Source: a virus. Taken from it: a stretch of DNA of 64,000 nucleotides. The translations under genes were made by a program, and so were the position numbers. Below the pieces are notes generated by a model. It was not told the DNA's origin. It worked only from the letters and a program-made list of their open reading frames with translations, and made no database searches. The DNA lies in the IMG/VR virus record IMGVR_UViG_3300025110_000002, positions 1 through 64,000 of that record; one strand, 5' to 3'. Positions 38,343 to 45,276 of the stretch are shown in pieces. Each line of letters opens with the position of its first letter. Position 1 is the stretch's first letter.

Positions 38343-38571
38343 TAATAATAATTATGCAGGTGGAAAAACTGTAAAAGAAATGGAAGAACAACTAAAAAGA
38401 TGTTTGGACTTTGAAGAAAAATATGGAAAATCTATAAGAACCACTTCTTGGATCAAATGGTGCACGAGTGAAAAATATAGAAAAAGATCTCAGGATTTTA
38501 ATCAATCAATTGCCAGAACAATGAGGAGTATGAATCCTGTTAAACTATATAATATAATAAATAACAAATAA
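38332..38571 (+). CDS. Small basic early protein (unknown)
   Basis: A 79-residue protein with a helix TVKEMEEQLKRCLDFEEKYG (about 13-32), then SIRTTSWIKWCTSEKYRKRS and a basic end. It overlaps the acidic gene upstream by 11 bases. Function unknown. Confidence 0.5.
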   Translation: MKVDNNNYAGGKTVKEMEEQLKRCLDFEEKYGKSIRTTSWIKWCTSEKYRKRSQDFNQSIARTMRSMNPVKLYNIINNK

Positions 38572-38582
38572 AATTAAATAAA

Positions 38583-38939
38583 ATGGAAAAAACTAAACAA
38601 AGATTAAGAGACACTTATCCTCAAGTAGAAAAATTAGAGGATTATTTAAATATAGAAATTACCGACAATGACTGGACAAATAAAGACTTAGAAATCACTG
38701 AATGGAATACAGCTGATGGATATGAAATATATGTAATGAGTGAAGACTCTTCACAATTAAATTGGGAAAATGATGTTTATTATTATAAACCTGACACGGA
38801 AACAGTACTGGAACGTATTGAACAAGCAAGTTTAGATTTTGGTGAAGGTGCTAGAATTTTAATATATGATATTGAAGAGCATTTACCTGAAGACGAAGTT
38901 GAAGATTGGATAAATAGTAAAACAGAAGAAGATGAGTAA
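38583..38939 (+). CDS. Acidic early protein (unknown)
   Basis: A 118-residue very acidic protein (many Asp/Glu, ending SKTEEDE) with a beta pattern in the middle (DGYEIYVMSEDSSQLNWEND, then VYYYKPDTETVLERI). The fold could be alpha/beta. Eight bases of overlap join it to the next gene. DNA mimicry is an unproven option, given the charge. Confidence 0.55.
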   Translation: MEKTKQRLRDTYPQVEKLEDYLNIEITDNDWTNKDLEITEWNTADGYEIYVMSEDSSQLNWENDVYYYKPDTETVLERIEQASLDFGEGARILIYDIEEHLPEDEVEDWINSKTEEDE

Positions 38940-39108
38940 AACAAAAGAACTTAGAGTTTTAATTGATAAAATTAAACTACAAACTAAAACAGAATTAGAT
39001 AGAATTGTTCACTGGGAAGTTACAGACTGGTCAGAAGATAAAGAAAGTTATATAAAAAAAATTATCTCTGAAGAATTATTCCATGAATATAATAAAGAAA
39101 ATAAATAA
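38932..39108 (+). CDS. Tiny helical protein (unknown)
   Basis: A 58-residue protein, MSKTKELRVLIDKIKLQTKT, then WEVTDWSEDKESYIKKIIS. The ATG overlaps the stop of the acidic gene (ATGAGTAA), typical of coupled translation. Function unknown. Confidence 0.5.
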   Translation: MSKTKELRVLIDKIKLQTKTELDRIVHWEVTDWSEDKESYIKKIISEELFHEYNKENK

Positions 39109-39109
39109 T

Positions 39110-39253
39110 ATGAAAATGCTATACACACACAGAAAATATTCAAATTGCTGTGACGCTTGGCCTTTAAGTGAGGTTGACGAATACAACACGGGGAGATGTT
39201 CTGCGTGTTTAGAAGGAGCAGTGTTTATTGATGAACACATCAAATACGAATAA
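39110..39253 (+). CDS. Tiny zinc-ribbon-like protein
   Basis: The 47-residue product has four Cys in SNCCDAWPLSEVDEYNTGRC and CSAC, the layout of a small zinc knuckle. The CCDA...GxCSxC pattern recurs in short proteins of many tailed phages. A class B element lies in its first codons, and its stop codon lies inside class A copy 5. Likely a nucleic-acid or protein-binding accessory factor. Confidence 0.6.
   Translation: MKMLYTHRKYSNCCDAWPLSEVDEYNTGRCSACLEGAVFIDEHIKYE
39116..39126 (+). promoter_or_regulatory. Class B element (GCTATACAC), inside a gene start
   Basis: Reads ATGCTATACACA and falls on codons 3-6 of the zinc-ribbon-like gene. The overlap with coding sequence leaves open whether it acts as a site here. 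Confidence 0.4.
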
Positions 39254-39266
39254 AACTGGATAATAT
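39233..39266 (+). promoter_or_regulatory. Class A element, copy 5
   Basis: Reads GAACACATCAAATACGA, 8 bases, GGATAATAT, and ends seven bases before the ATG of the next gene (39274). The stop of the zinc-ribbon gene is inside it. The 25-base spacing is kept. Confidence 0.6.
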
Positions 39267-39273
39267 AATTGAA

Positions 39274-39543
39274 ATGAAAACATTTGATAGATATAAAATA
39301 AATTTAAAACAAGTAGGTAACGACATATATTCATATGATACTCACGTTGCTGAAATAATTGGGGATTACCTTTACAAACTTAAATGGAATGTAGGAAGTA
39401 TGACATCAAGCCCAACTACAAGCAAGCATATTAATTATGCAGCAAATGAGCTTGGTTTAACAGTAATTGAAAACGGCCAATGGAAAGATGAATACTGGCC
39501 AACTTTAAGTTCTGACGAAAAATTAAAATTTAGAATAAAATAA
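39274..39543 (+). CDS. Small conserved early protein (unknown)
   Basis: An 89-residue protein with strands DIYSYDTHVAEIIGDYLYKL (about 18-37), then TSSPTTSKHINYAANELGL. The beta-start plus TSKHINYxANELG element occurs in small phage proteins of unknown role. It is the first gene after class A copy 5, so that element may drive the next run of genes including the DnaA-like one. Confidence 0.6.
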   Translation: MKTFDRYKINLKQVGNDIYSYDTHVAEIIGDYLYKLKWNVGSMTSSPTTSKHINYAANELGLTVIENGQWKDEYWPTLSSDEKLKFRIK

Positions 39544-39548
39544 ATAAT

Positions 39549-39692
39549 ATGAACAAAAAACAATTGCCAGATAATTGGTGGGATCTAGGTATCAACCCAA
39601 TTGTAGGATATAAATTACCAAAAGTAAGTTTTAAAAAACAACATAAAAGAAATAAATGGGAATATCCTCCTGAAGAAGATATAAAACTATGA
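39549..39692 (+). CDS. Tiny protein (unknown)
   Basis: A 47-residue protein, MNKKQLPDNWWDLGINPIVG, then a basic stretch and WEYPPEED. Its stop overlaps the next ATG (ATGA). Trp/Pro-rich and likely unstructured. Function unknown. Confidence 0.45.
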   Translation: MNKKQLPDNWWDLGINPIVGYKLPKVSFKKQHKRNKWEYPPEEDIKL

Positions 39693-39835
39693 AAACAAAA
39701 ATACAATTTACAATTAATAATCAATTTAGAGTTATTTGGAAAAATGGAGAAATTTTTGGAGGATATAAAGACTTTAGCAGTAAAGAACTGGCTGAAAAAT
39801 TTATTAAAAAATTAAACACAGAATATGAACAGTAA
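39689..39835 (+). CDS. Tiny beta-alpha protein (unknown)
   Basis: A 48-residue protein, MKTKIQFTINNQFRVIWKNG, then GGYKDFSSKELAEKFIKKL. Two strands and one helix suggest a compact domain. It overlaps the neighbours on both sides. Function unknown. Confidence 0.5.
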   Translation: MKTKIQFTINNQFRVIWKNGEIFGGYKDFSSKELAEKFIKKLNTEYEQ

Positions 39836-40295
39836 AATAATTAAAAAAACAGTAGAAAATACTTTTAATACTAAAATAGACACACGTTCAAGAGAAAGAG
39901 ATTTAGTATATATAAGAAGTATTTATTATAAGCTTTGTAGAGATTTCACAAGGGAATCATTATACTTAATTGGAAAAAATGTTAATAGAGATCATGCTAC
40001 AGTATTACATGGCCTTAAAGTTTTTGATCATATTATTGATAATTTTTGGGAAAAAGAATTAATGGATAAATATTTAGGTATTAAAAAAAGGATACAAGGT
40101 AAAGTTAAAATAGAGGTTAAAAGTTATGACCCTGATAAATTTTATAGAGATAAATATAGAATTAAATTATTACAAAATATAAATATGTATCGTTTTACAA
40201 AAAATTGTATTAACATACTTGAACAAAGAGAATTTAAATATTCAAATAAGTTAAAAAAAGAACTTAATGATATAATTAATGATAATCAATACTAA
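39825..40295 (+). CDS. DnaA domain IV-like DNA-binding protein
   Basis: The 156-residue protein has, at about residues 20-70, the double-stranded-DNA binding fold of the DnaA C-terminal domain. There is an Arg-rich start DTRSRERDLVYIRSIYYKLC, a helix-turn-helix around FTRESLYLIGKNV, and the signature Arg55-Asp-His-Ala-Thr-Val60 (NRDHATVLHGLK). No AAA+ ATPase domain is present, so it is a stand-alone binder. It could recruit replication to a phage origin, compete with host DnaA, or regulate transcription. The C-terminal 85 residues are basic and unassigned. GCTATACACA elements in this region resemble DnaA boxes. Confidence 0.8.
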   Translation: MNSKIIKKTVENTFNTKIDTRSRERDLVYIRSIYYKLCRDFTRESLYLIGKNVNRDHATVLHGLKVFDHIIDNFWEKELMDKYLGIKKRIQGKVKIEVKSYDPDKFYRDKYRIKLLQNINMYRFTKNCINILEQREFKYSNKLKKELNDIINDNQY

Positions 40296-40301
40296 ATTAA
40301 A

Positions 40302-40508
40302 ATGGGAAATTTAGAACAAATAAGAAGAATAGAAGGATTAAGTAATGCAACAGAATTAATTGAATCTACATTTAAAGAAATCTATAATGATTTAATAGAA
40401 GATGGATTTGAAACAGATGAGATAATACATTATATAGAAGCTAAAGCAAACAAAACCCTTCTAAATATGCATTTAAAAGAAATAGAAGTAGAAGCAATAA
40501 TAGTTTAA
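40302..40508 (+). CDS. Small helical acidic protein (unknown)
   Basis: A 68-residue protein, LEQIRRIEGLSNATELIEST then FKEIYNDLIEDGFETDEII and a third helix. It directly follows the DnaA-like gene and its stop abuts a class B element and the structured RNA candidate. Function unknown; it may pair with the DnaA-like protein. Confidence 0.55.
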   Translation: MGNLEQIRRIEGLSNATELIESTFKEIYNDLIEDGFETDEIIHYIEAKANKTLLNMHLKEIEVEAIIV

Positions 40509-40519
40509 TTGCTATACAC
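40509..40519 (+). promoter_or_regulatory. Class B element (GCTATACAC) before the RNA region
   Basis: Reads TTGCTATACACAGGGAAAAG immediately after a stop codon. If TATACA acts as a -10-like box, the transcript would begin at or just before the AGGGAA helix of the RNA candidate. Confidence 0.5.
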
Positions 40520-40623
40520 AGGGAAAAGTCTGGAAGCCGAAAGGTAGAAAGGTGATATAAACAGATAAAAGAGTATAAGACTATCATAGAGCATCTCTAA
40601 CATTCCAGTTTCACCCGTTCCCT
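40520..40623 (+). ncRNA. Candidate structured RNA with a possible pseudoknot, upstream of the tRNA
   Basis: No gene is seen here. AGGGAA (40520-40525) is complementary to TTCCCT (40618-40623), CTGGAA (40530-40535) to TTCCAG (40603-40608), and GGTGA (40551-40555) to TCACC (40611-40615). The last two pairings cross each other, so an H-type pseudoknot inside a closing helix is possible. Between them are a small GCC-GAAA-GGT hairpin with a GNRA loop (40536-40545) and TAGAG-CAT-CTCTA (40587-40599). It could be a small RNA, or a leader or processing element for the tRNA that begins 13 bases later. I do not recognise a known RNA family. Confidence 0.45.
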
Positions 40624-40635
40624 AACTTATACAAG

Positions 40636-40707
<72 letters not shown>

Positions 40708-40722
40708 CTAAATATATAAATT

Positions 40723-40992
40723 ATGAAAAATAAATATGATATGAAATATATTGATGAAAGAATAGAAGGAATGATTATTGCTAAACTTTCTTATTATAGA
40801 TTAAGAGTTAGAGATTTAGTAAATAAACGTCATGCTGCTAATTATCCTGATTTACATTATATTTCTGTTACAGGAGCAATAAGAGACCTTAGGGTGTGGA
40901 TGCAAATGGCTAAATTAATTGAAAAAGCTTATGATGGATTTGTTCCATCAGAACCTTACGCGATTTATATGGCCAAAAAGCTTACAAATTAA
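40723..40992 (+). CDS. Small basic early protein (unknown)
   Basis: An 89-residue helical protein, GMIIAKLSYYRLRVRDLVNK then HYISVTGAIRDLRVWMQMAK and an aromatic end. It starts 15 bases after the tRNA. The Arg-rich second helix could bind nucleic acid. Function unknown. Confidence 0.55.
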   Translation: MKNKYDMKYIDERIEGMIIAKLSYYRLRVRDLVNKRHAANYPDLHYISVTGAIRDLRVWMQMAKLIEKAYDGFVPSEPYAIYMAKKLTN

Positions 40993-41019
40993 ATACAAAC
41001 AATTAAAGATAATATCAAC

Positions 41020-41220
41020 ATGAGCATAAAAGATTTAAAAGAATACGTAATAAATAAACGCAAGGCCCAACAAAAAAAATGGGAAGAAGACGTCAAAACG
41101 TATGGCGCATGCCAGCCTCTAACACTAAAAGAGTATCTTAAATATAAAGACATTATAATAGCTGGTAAAAAAAATCATAAAATAAAATTCGTGCATAACA
41201 GATTATGGAAAAGAAAATAA
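41020..41220 (+). CDS. Small basic protein (unknown)
   Basis: A 66-residue protein, IKDLKEYVINKRKAQQKKWE then TYGACQPLTLKEYLKYKDII and a Lys/Arg-rich end. It overlaps the next gene by 16 bases. Function unknown. Confidence 0.5.
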   Translation: MSIKDLKEYVINKRKAQQKKWEEDVKTYGACQPLTLKEYLKYKDIIIAGKKNHKIKFVHNRLWKRK

Positions 41221-41393
41221 AACCTGAAGAACTTGCTTCTACTATGTGGGATTTTGTGCACGATATAAATTGTGGCTATTACGACGGTGGTAATCCTCTT
41301 GACAAGGATTTAATGGCTATTAATGAAATAATTGAAGCTGCCGAAGAGATTATTACAAATAAAGAACATATAATTAAAGATATAATTAAATGA
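41205..41393 (+). CDS. Small acidic protein (unknown)
   Basis: A 62-residue protein, EELASTMWDFVHDINCGYYD then a helix KDLMAINEIIEAAEEIITNK. It overlaps both neighbours. Mostly helical. Function unknown. Confidence 0.5.
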   Translation: MEKKIKPEELASTMWDFVHDINCGYYDGGNPLDKDLMAINEIIEAAEEIITNKEHIIKDIIK

Positions 41394-41659
41394 CAAACGC
41401 GGAAATAGATAAGTTGGCTGATGCAATATTAAATAAATTAGTAGAGCATTGGAAAAAGGAAGAGAATCAACAACACCATTATGTAGTAACTGATGAATTT
41501 GGAAATTCTAGAAATGTAACTGAATATGAATATTTACAATATGAATTACATAAATTAGAACAACTAGAAAAAAGGTATGCTAAAAATGAGGAATTTGAAA
41601 AAGCAAATATAATAAAGAATAAAATAAATAGACTAGTAAATAAAATTAAAAAATTATGA
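41390..41659 (+). CDS. Small protein with UVR-like coiled coil
   Basis: An 89-residue protein. The C-terminal half, LHKLEQLEKRYAKNEEFEKA then NIIKNKINRLVNKI, resembles the UVR helical hairpin that links UvrB and UvrC (pattern LExxMxxxxxxxxFExAxxxRDxIxxL), although Arg-Asp is replaced by Lys-Asn. The N-terminal part contains HHYVVTDEFGNSRNVTEYEY. It may bind a Clp- or Uvr-type host protein; that is only an inference from the hairpin. Confidence 0.5.
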   Translation: MTNAEIDKLADAILNKLVEHWKKEENQQHHYVVTDEFGNSRNVTEYEYLQYELHKLEQLEKRYAKNEEFEKANIIKNKINRLVNKIKKL

Positions 41660-41874
41660 CAAATTTAATCACGGAAAAATTAAAAGTAGATTCAAGGGCC
41701 ATAAAATATATGGTATATAACTACGACCTTAGCACATTAAAGGTTAAGTTTAATTATGGTGGGGAATATACATATTTTAAAGTATCAACAGATGAATTTA
41801 TATCTATGAAATATGCCCCCTCTATTGGAAAACACTTTAATGAAAAAGTAAAAGCTAAATATCAATTTATATAA
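41656..41874 (+). CDS. KTSC-domain protein
   Basis: The 72-residue protein is a whole KTSC domain: VDSRAIKYMVYNYDLSTLKV, KFNYGGEYTYFKVSTDEFIS, then SIGKHFNEKVKAKYQF. The order of VDSxxI, YD...L.V.F..G..Y.Y..V and the final S.G.xFN..V+..Y pattern is the family signature. KTSC domains are found alone in phages or fused to lysyl-tRNA synthetase-like and other proteins; the biochemical role is not established. It is translationally coupled to both neighbours. Confidence 0.75.
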   Translation: MTNLITEKLKVDSRAIKYMVYNYDLSTLKVKFNYGGEYTYFKVSTDEFISMKYAPSIGKHFNEKVKAKYQFI

Positions 41875-42119
41875 TGGGTAGTTTTTTACTAGGAATTGTA
41901 ATGATGCTAAGTGGATGGATAGTAGCTATATTTGAAGAACAATTTGGCAAATATAGTATGGCTATTCTATTACCAATAATGTTTATTATAGATAGCGCAG
42001 TTATATTTTTTTATTGGAGTATAGGGCTAGATAAGTTGACAATAGGATCCGGTGTAATTATAGGAACGTTATTAAAACTTATTATATTTGCTTTATATAA
42101 CAAATACAACGACGTATAA
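41874..42119 (+). CDS. Small membrane protein
   Basis: An 81-residue protein with three predicted transmembrane helices (SFLLGIVMMLSGWIVAIF, MAILLPIMFIIDSAVIFFYW, and IIGTLLKLIIFALY). It sits among cytoplasmic early genes, overlaps the KTSC gene by one base and is not near the lysis genes. Membrane-based superinfection exclusion is a common role for such early phage proteins, but there is no direct evidence. Confidence 0.6.
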   Translation: MGSFLLGIVMMLSGWIVAIFEEQFGKYSMAILLPIMFIIDSAVIFFYWSIGLDKLTIGSGVIIGTLLKLIIFALYNKYNDV

Positions 42120-42124
42120 ATTAA

Positions 42125-42135
42125 TTGCTATACAC
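42125..42135 (+). promoter_or_regulatory. Class B element (GCTATACAC)
   Basis: Reads TTGCTATACACGG followed by TTGAAAAC. It lies between the membrane-protein stop and the C2H2 mini-gene, with the same following GAAAA as other copies. Confidence 0.45.
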
Positions 42136-42137
42136 GG

Positions 42138-42269
42138 TTGAAAACTAATAAAAGAAATACGATAAAATGCAGTCAATGCAATATGCAATTCCCAGGTGGT
42201 TTTGAGTACAGAATTCATTGGGAAAAAATGCATTTAAAAGAAGCTATTAAAAATAAAGATAAAAAATAA
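42138..42269 (+). CDS. Mini zinc-finger protein (C2H2 type)
   Basis: A 43-residue product with a classical C2H2 finger: Cys11 and Cys14 in KCSQCNMQF, and His27 and His32 in RIHWEKMH, spacing C-x2-C-x12-H-x4-H. No ATG precedes the finger in frame; the likely start is the TTG at 42138. A host DNA-binding or anti-host role is possible. The short length and rare start lower my confidence. Confidence 0.5.
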   Translation: MKTNKRNTIKCSQCNMQFPGGFEYRIHWEKMHLKEAIKNKDKK

Positions 42270-42284
42270 TATAACATATTGGTT

Positions 42285-42407
42285 ATGAGCAGATTAAAAT
42301 TATATAGACACTTTTTAATTACTAATTACAGTAACATAAAAACAAAAATAGATGATTTTCGAAAAGCTAAAAACAAGAAAAACAAAACACGTAGAGATAG
42401 TAGGTGA
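42285..42407 (+). CDS. Possible tiny basic protein
   Basis: A 40-codon frame, MSRLKLYRHFLITNYSNIKT and onward, overlapping the next gene by 56 bases. The overlap is longer than elsewhere and the end is low-complexity Lys/Arg, so it may not be a real gene. Confidence 0.25.
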   Translation: MSRLKLYRHFLITNYSNIKTKIDDFRKAKNKKNKTRRDSR

Positions 42408-42561
42408 CCATATATATTCTTTACACTCAAAATTAATGAGAGAAGTATTAGATTTATATGGCCTGAAAGGGCATGATCTTACTATTAAAGCAAAAGAAAT
42501 GCAGTGTAAAGTTACAAGAATAAAAAAGTATAAAAAATATTTAGATCTTGTAAGACTGTGA
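42352..42561 (+). CDS. Small protein (unknown)
   Basis: A 69-residue protein with VEIVGDHIYSLHSKLMREVL (about 14-33), then GHDLTIKAKEMQCKVTRIKK. The alternating strand and helix with a basic end looks folded. It is followed by the helix-turn-helix regulator gene 35 bases later. Function unknown. Confidence 0.5.
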   Translation: MIFEKLKTRKTKHVEIVGDHIYSLHSKLMREVLDLYGLKGHDLTIKAKEMQCKVTRIKKYKKYLDLVRL

Positions 42562-42595
42562 CGATAGTAAATTAATATAATATAATAGCAGGCTA

Positions 42596-43213
42596 ATGTC
42601 ATATAGAAATTTAGCATATTTAAACAGCCGTCGACTAATTTATAGACGAGGACCCTTAACTGACACCCCATCTGAAAAATTTATTTGGGGTGACTTTTAT
42701 AAGGATGGAACTTATCAATGTTATGAGTTGTTTAAAAGTAAAGCCAAAATAACATCGTATAAATCATTTAAATGGCATATCTTAGTGCTGTGGTATTTAA
42801 ATGCTAATATGAATTTGAAAGAAATTACTGAATTAGCTATGTTTCTTGCAAATAAAGAAAATGGGTTTGTAAGCATAACTTTATCTCCCACAACAATACA
42901 ATACATTGTAAATGAGGTTGATAAAATAGATCTTGAAAGGCCACCTAAAAATAAATTAAGAAAAATAATTTTTAAAGATCGATCAGGATTAGATAAATTA
43001 GAAAAATTAAGAATTGTAGGAAAATTAATTGGTAAAAAGAAGAAAGCAGAGCCCAATGATATATATGAAGCTATGATGTATATTAACCATGCTGAACAAA
43101 AAATTACTATCAATTCAATAGCTAAAGTATTAAGTGTATCAACTAGAACAATATATAGGAATATAACTAAGGAAATTAGAGAAGAAAAAATATTGTTAAA
43201 TGAAGAAATATAA
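42596..43213 (+). CDS. Helix-turn-helix protein next to the sigma factor
   Basis: The 205-residue protein ends in a helix-turn-helix, TINSIAKVLSVSTRTIYRNI (about 176-195), of the type used to bind DNA or pair with sigma factors. The N-terminal region has KAKITSYKSFKWHILVLWYL and NMNLKEITELAMFLANKENG, possibly a second helix-turn-helix with GFVSITLSPTTIQYIVNEVD. It overlaps the sigma-factor gene by 14 bases, so the two are co-translated. A transcriptional activator, repressor or anti-sigma partner is the best guess. Confidence 0.6.
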   Translation: MSYRNLAYLNSRRLIYRRGPLTDTPSEKFIWGDFYKDGTYQCYELFKSKAKITSYKSFKWHILVLWYLNANMNLKEITELAMFLANKENGFVSITLSPTTIQYIVNEVDKIDLERPPKNKLRKIIFKDRSGLDKLEKLRIVGKLIGKKKKAEPNDIYEAMMYINHAEQKITINSIAKVLSVSTRTIYRNITKEIREEKILLNEEI

Positions 43214-43943
43214 TATACAAAACTATATAAGACTAAAAAACGAATTATATGTTTATGAAAATTCCTCTAAAAAACAAAATGAAAGAGAGATACTAATTAT
43301 ATCAAATATAAAAATGGTAGAAAATATAGCAAGAAAATTTTCAACATCACAGCAAGCTTCCGGCGTTTTAGATATTACAGATCTAATACAAGAGGGAAGT
43401 ATAGGATTAATACAAGCTGTTGATAAAATTGATTGGGAAAGAATAGACACATCTGATGACCCAAAAAGATCACTTAATAGTTTTTTAAGTAAAAGAATTA
43501 AAGGGGCTATACGGCGCGCTATAGATATAAATAGAGGTAATATACGTATACCTGAACATAAATTAAATGATATAAGAAAAAATTCAGCTAAAGAACAAGC
43601 AATGGTGCAAGCATTTTTTAATAGTATTTTTTTAAGTATTGATAATCCTTCACCAGATACTAGTATGGTATATGAAATACCAGATAAAGCAAAAGAGTAT
43701 AATTTAGATATTTTAAATAAATATTTATTATCTATAATGGAAACACATCTAAATATAAAAGAATATGATGTGTTAAGAATGAGCTATGGTTTAGACTGTG
43801 ATAAAATGACCGCTAAAGAAATAGCCGCTAAATTAAATGTAAAAGGGATAGCCTCTTATGTAAGAATATCCCAAATAAAAAGAGAGGCAATAAATAAATT
43901 AATAGAAACCGTAGATCCAGCGCAAGTAGCTGATTTACTTTAA
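43200..43943 (+). CDS. RNA polymerase sigma-70 family factor
   Basis: The 247-residue protein has the core-binding and -10-recognition region 2 (about 30-110), with VENIARKF, DITDLIQEGSIGLIQAVDKI (about 58-77) and FLSKRIKGAIRRAID. A region-3 hallmark follows (RIPEH, about 116-120), then a region-4 helix-turn-helix (about 185-240, with KMTAKEIAAKLNVKGIASYV). A complete group-like sigma in a phage implies that the host RNA polymerase is redirected, since no phage RNA polymerase is visible here. It likely turns on a later class of phage promoters. Confidence 0.88.
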   Translation: MKKYNIQNYIRLKNELYVYENSSKKQNEREILIISNIKMVENIARKFSTSQQASGVLDITDLIQEGSIGLIQAVDKIDWERIDTSDDPKRSLNSFLSKRIKGAIRRAIDINRGNIRIPEHKLNDIRKNSAKEQAMVQAFFNSIFLSIDNPSPDTSMVYEIPDKAKEYNLDILNKYLLSIMETHLNIKEYDVLRMSYGLDCDKMTAKEIAAKLNVKGIASYVRISQIKREAINKLIETVDPAQVADLL

Positions 43944-43973
43944 CTTTAATCATTAACACGTAATATATATAAT

Positions 43974-44552
43974 ATGACAATCCACGAAAAATTAAGTTTA
44001 ATTCAAAAAGAATTTAAGGCGAAAAAATCGCGTTATAATTCATTCGGCAAATATAACTTCAGATCAGCCGAAGACATTCTCGAAGCATTAAAACCCGTAA
44101 ATGAAAAACACGGAGTTTATTTTACAGTAACTGAAGAGTTAATTGAAAATACACCTATGCCTATTATCAGAAGTATTGCAACTATTTTTGATAATGAAGG
44201 GGCTAATTTTATATCTGCAGCTGCAATTGTAGGGGTTGATTTAAATCAAAAGGGTATGCAAGCACCTCAACAGTTTGGTAGTGCGTCGAGCTATGCAAAG
44301 AAATATGCACTTGGCAATTTATTACTAATTGACGACACGGCAGATGCGGATGCAACTAATGACCATGGGAGATTTTTTAAAAGAGAAACATTAAAACCAG
44401 ACAATACTACTTCTAAAAATACAAAACCGCTTATAGATATGAATAATATAGATCAAGCTAAAAAGTATTTATCAAATGGAGGGAAGTTAAAAACATTAGA
44501 AAATAAATATACAATAACTAAAGAAGTAAGAGAATCATTAATTAATGGATAA
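43974..44552 (+). CDS. ERF-family single-strand annealing protein
   Basis: The 192-residue protein matches the ERF recombinase family: MTIHEKLSLIQKEFKAKKSR, SFGKYNFRSAEDILEALKPV (about 23-42), and the hallmark SASSYAKKYALGNLLLIDD (about 103-121) followed by ADADATND. It would anneal complementary ssDNA in recombination-dependent replication. The exonuclease gene overlaps it by eight bases and the SSB-like gene follows, forming a recombination module. Confidence 0.88.
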   Translation: MTIHEKLSLIQKEFKAKKSRYNSFGKYNFRSAEDILEALKPVNEKHGVYFTVTEELIENTPMPIIRSIATIFDNEGANFISAAAIVGVDLNQKGMQAPQQFGSASSYAKKYALGNLLLIDDTADADATNDHGRFFKRETLKPDNTTSKNTKPLIDMNNIDQAKKYLSNGGKLKTLENKYTITKEVRESLING

Positions 44553-45276
44553 TAAAGAAATTATTGATAAGCTTAAAATAGATGAACATTATTACGGAAA
44601 ATTTGGAAATCAATATTTAAGCAATTCAGATATTTCCGTATTATTAGCCAATCCTCTTGACTTTAAGCAGCCTTCAGAAAATTCAACGAACTTTTTAATC
44701 GGTGGTTATTTTCATACAGCAATACTTGAACCAGATAAACTGAAAAAGTATAAAGTAATTGAGAGTACAACTAGAAACACAAAGAAGTATAAGGAAATTT
44801 CTGGGGGAGAGCTATGCTTATTACAGCGAGAAGTTGATATGATTGAAATAATGCGAGACAAGTTATTTGAAAATAGAATTTGTAGAGATTTAATAGAACA
44901 AAAAAATAACGAATATGAAAAACCGGGTATTATCGAATTAGAAGGTAATATGTGGAAAGGTAAAGGAGATATTATTAATCACAATGAAAAATTAATAGTT
45001 GATCTGAAAACAACAAGCAATGTTTTAAAATTTAAAGCCAGTGCTTATCGATATAATTATGATAGCCAAGCTTATATTTATAAACATATATTTGGATATG
45101 ACTTTTTATTTATAGTAATAGATAAAACTACGCACCAAATAGGTTTGTTTGATTGTTCTGAAAGCTTTTATGCTTCAGGCAAAGACAAGGTGAAAAAAGC
45201 TACAGACGTTTATGAATTATTTTATAAGACTGAAGGTTTTGATCCTAAGCAATATTTTATAACTAAAACACTTTAA
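44545..45276 (+). CDS. PD-(D/E)XK exonuclease (RecE/VIII-like)
   Basis: The 243-residue protein has a RecB-type nuclease fold: YLSNSDISVLLANP (about 24-37), His57 in GGYFHTAILEP, Asp142 in KGKGDIIN, Asp153 and Lys155 in LIVDLKTTS, and YNYDSQAYIYK (about 170-180) as motif IV. It should process DNA ends 5'-3' to make ssDNA for the ERF protein encoded just upstream. Length agrees with this nuclease family. Confidence 0.85.
   Translation: MDNKEIIDKLKIDEHYYGKFGNQYLSNSDISVLLANPLDFKQPSENSTNFLIGGYFHTAILEPDKLKKYKVIESTTRNTKKYKEISGGELCLLQREVDMIEIMRDKLFENRICRDLIEQKNNEYEKPGIIELEGNMWKGKGDIINHNEKLIVDLKTTSNVLKFKASAYRYNYDSQAYIYKHIFGYDFLFIVIDKTTHQIGLFDCSESFYASGKDKVKKATDVYELFYKTEGFDPKQYFITKTL

Noticed and set aside
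36729-39266. Class A repeats as a CRISPR array or transposon ends
   Set aside because: Spacings between copies are irregular (79 to about 1800 bases) and filled with genes, copies are all direct, and no transposase or cas gene is near.
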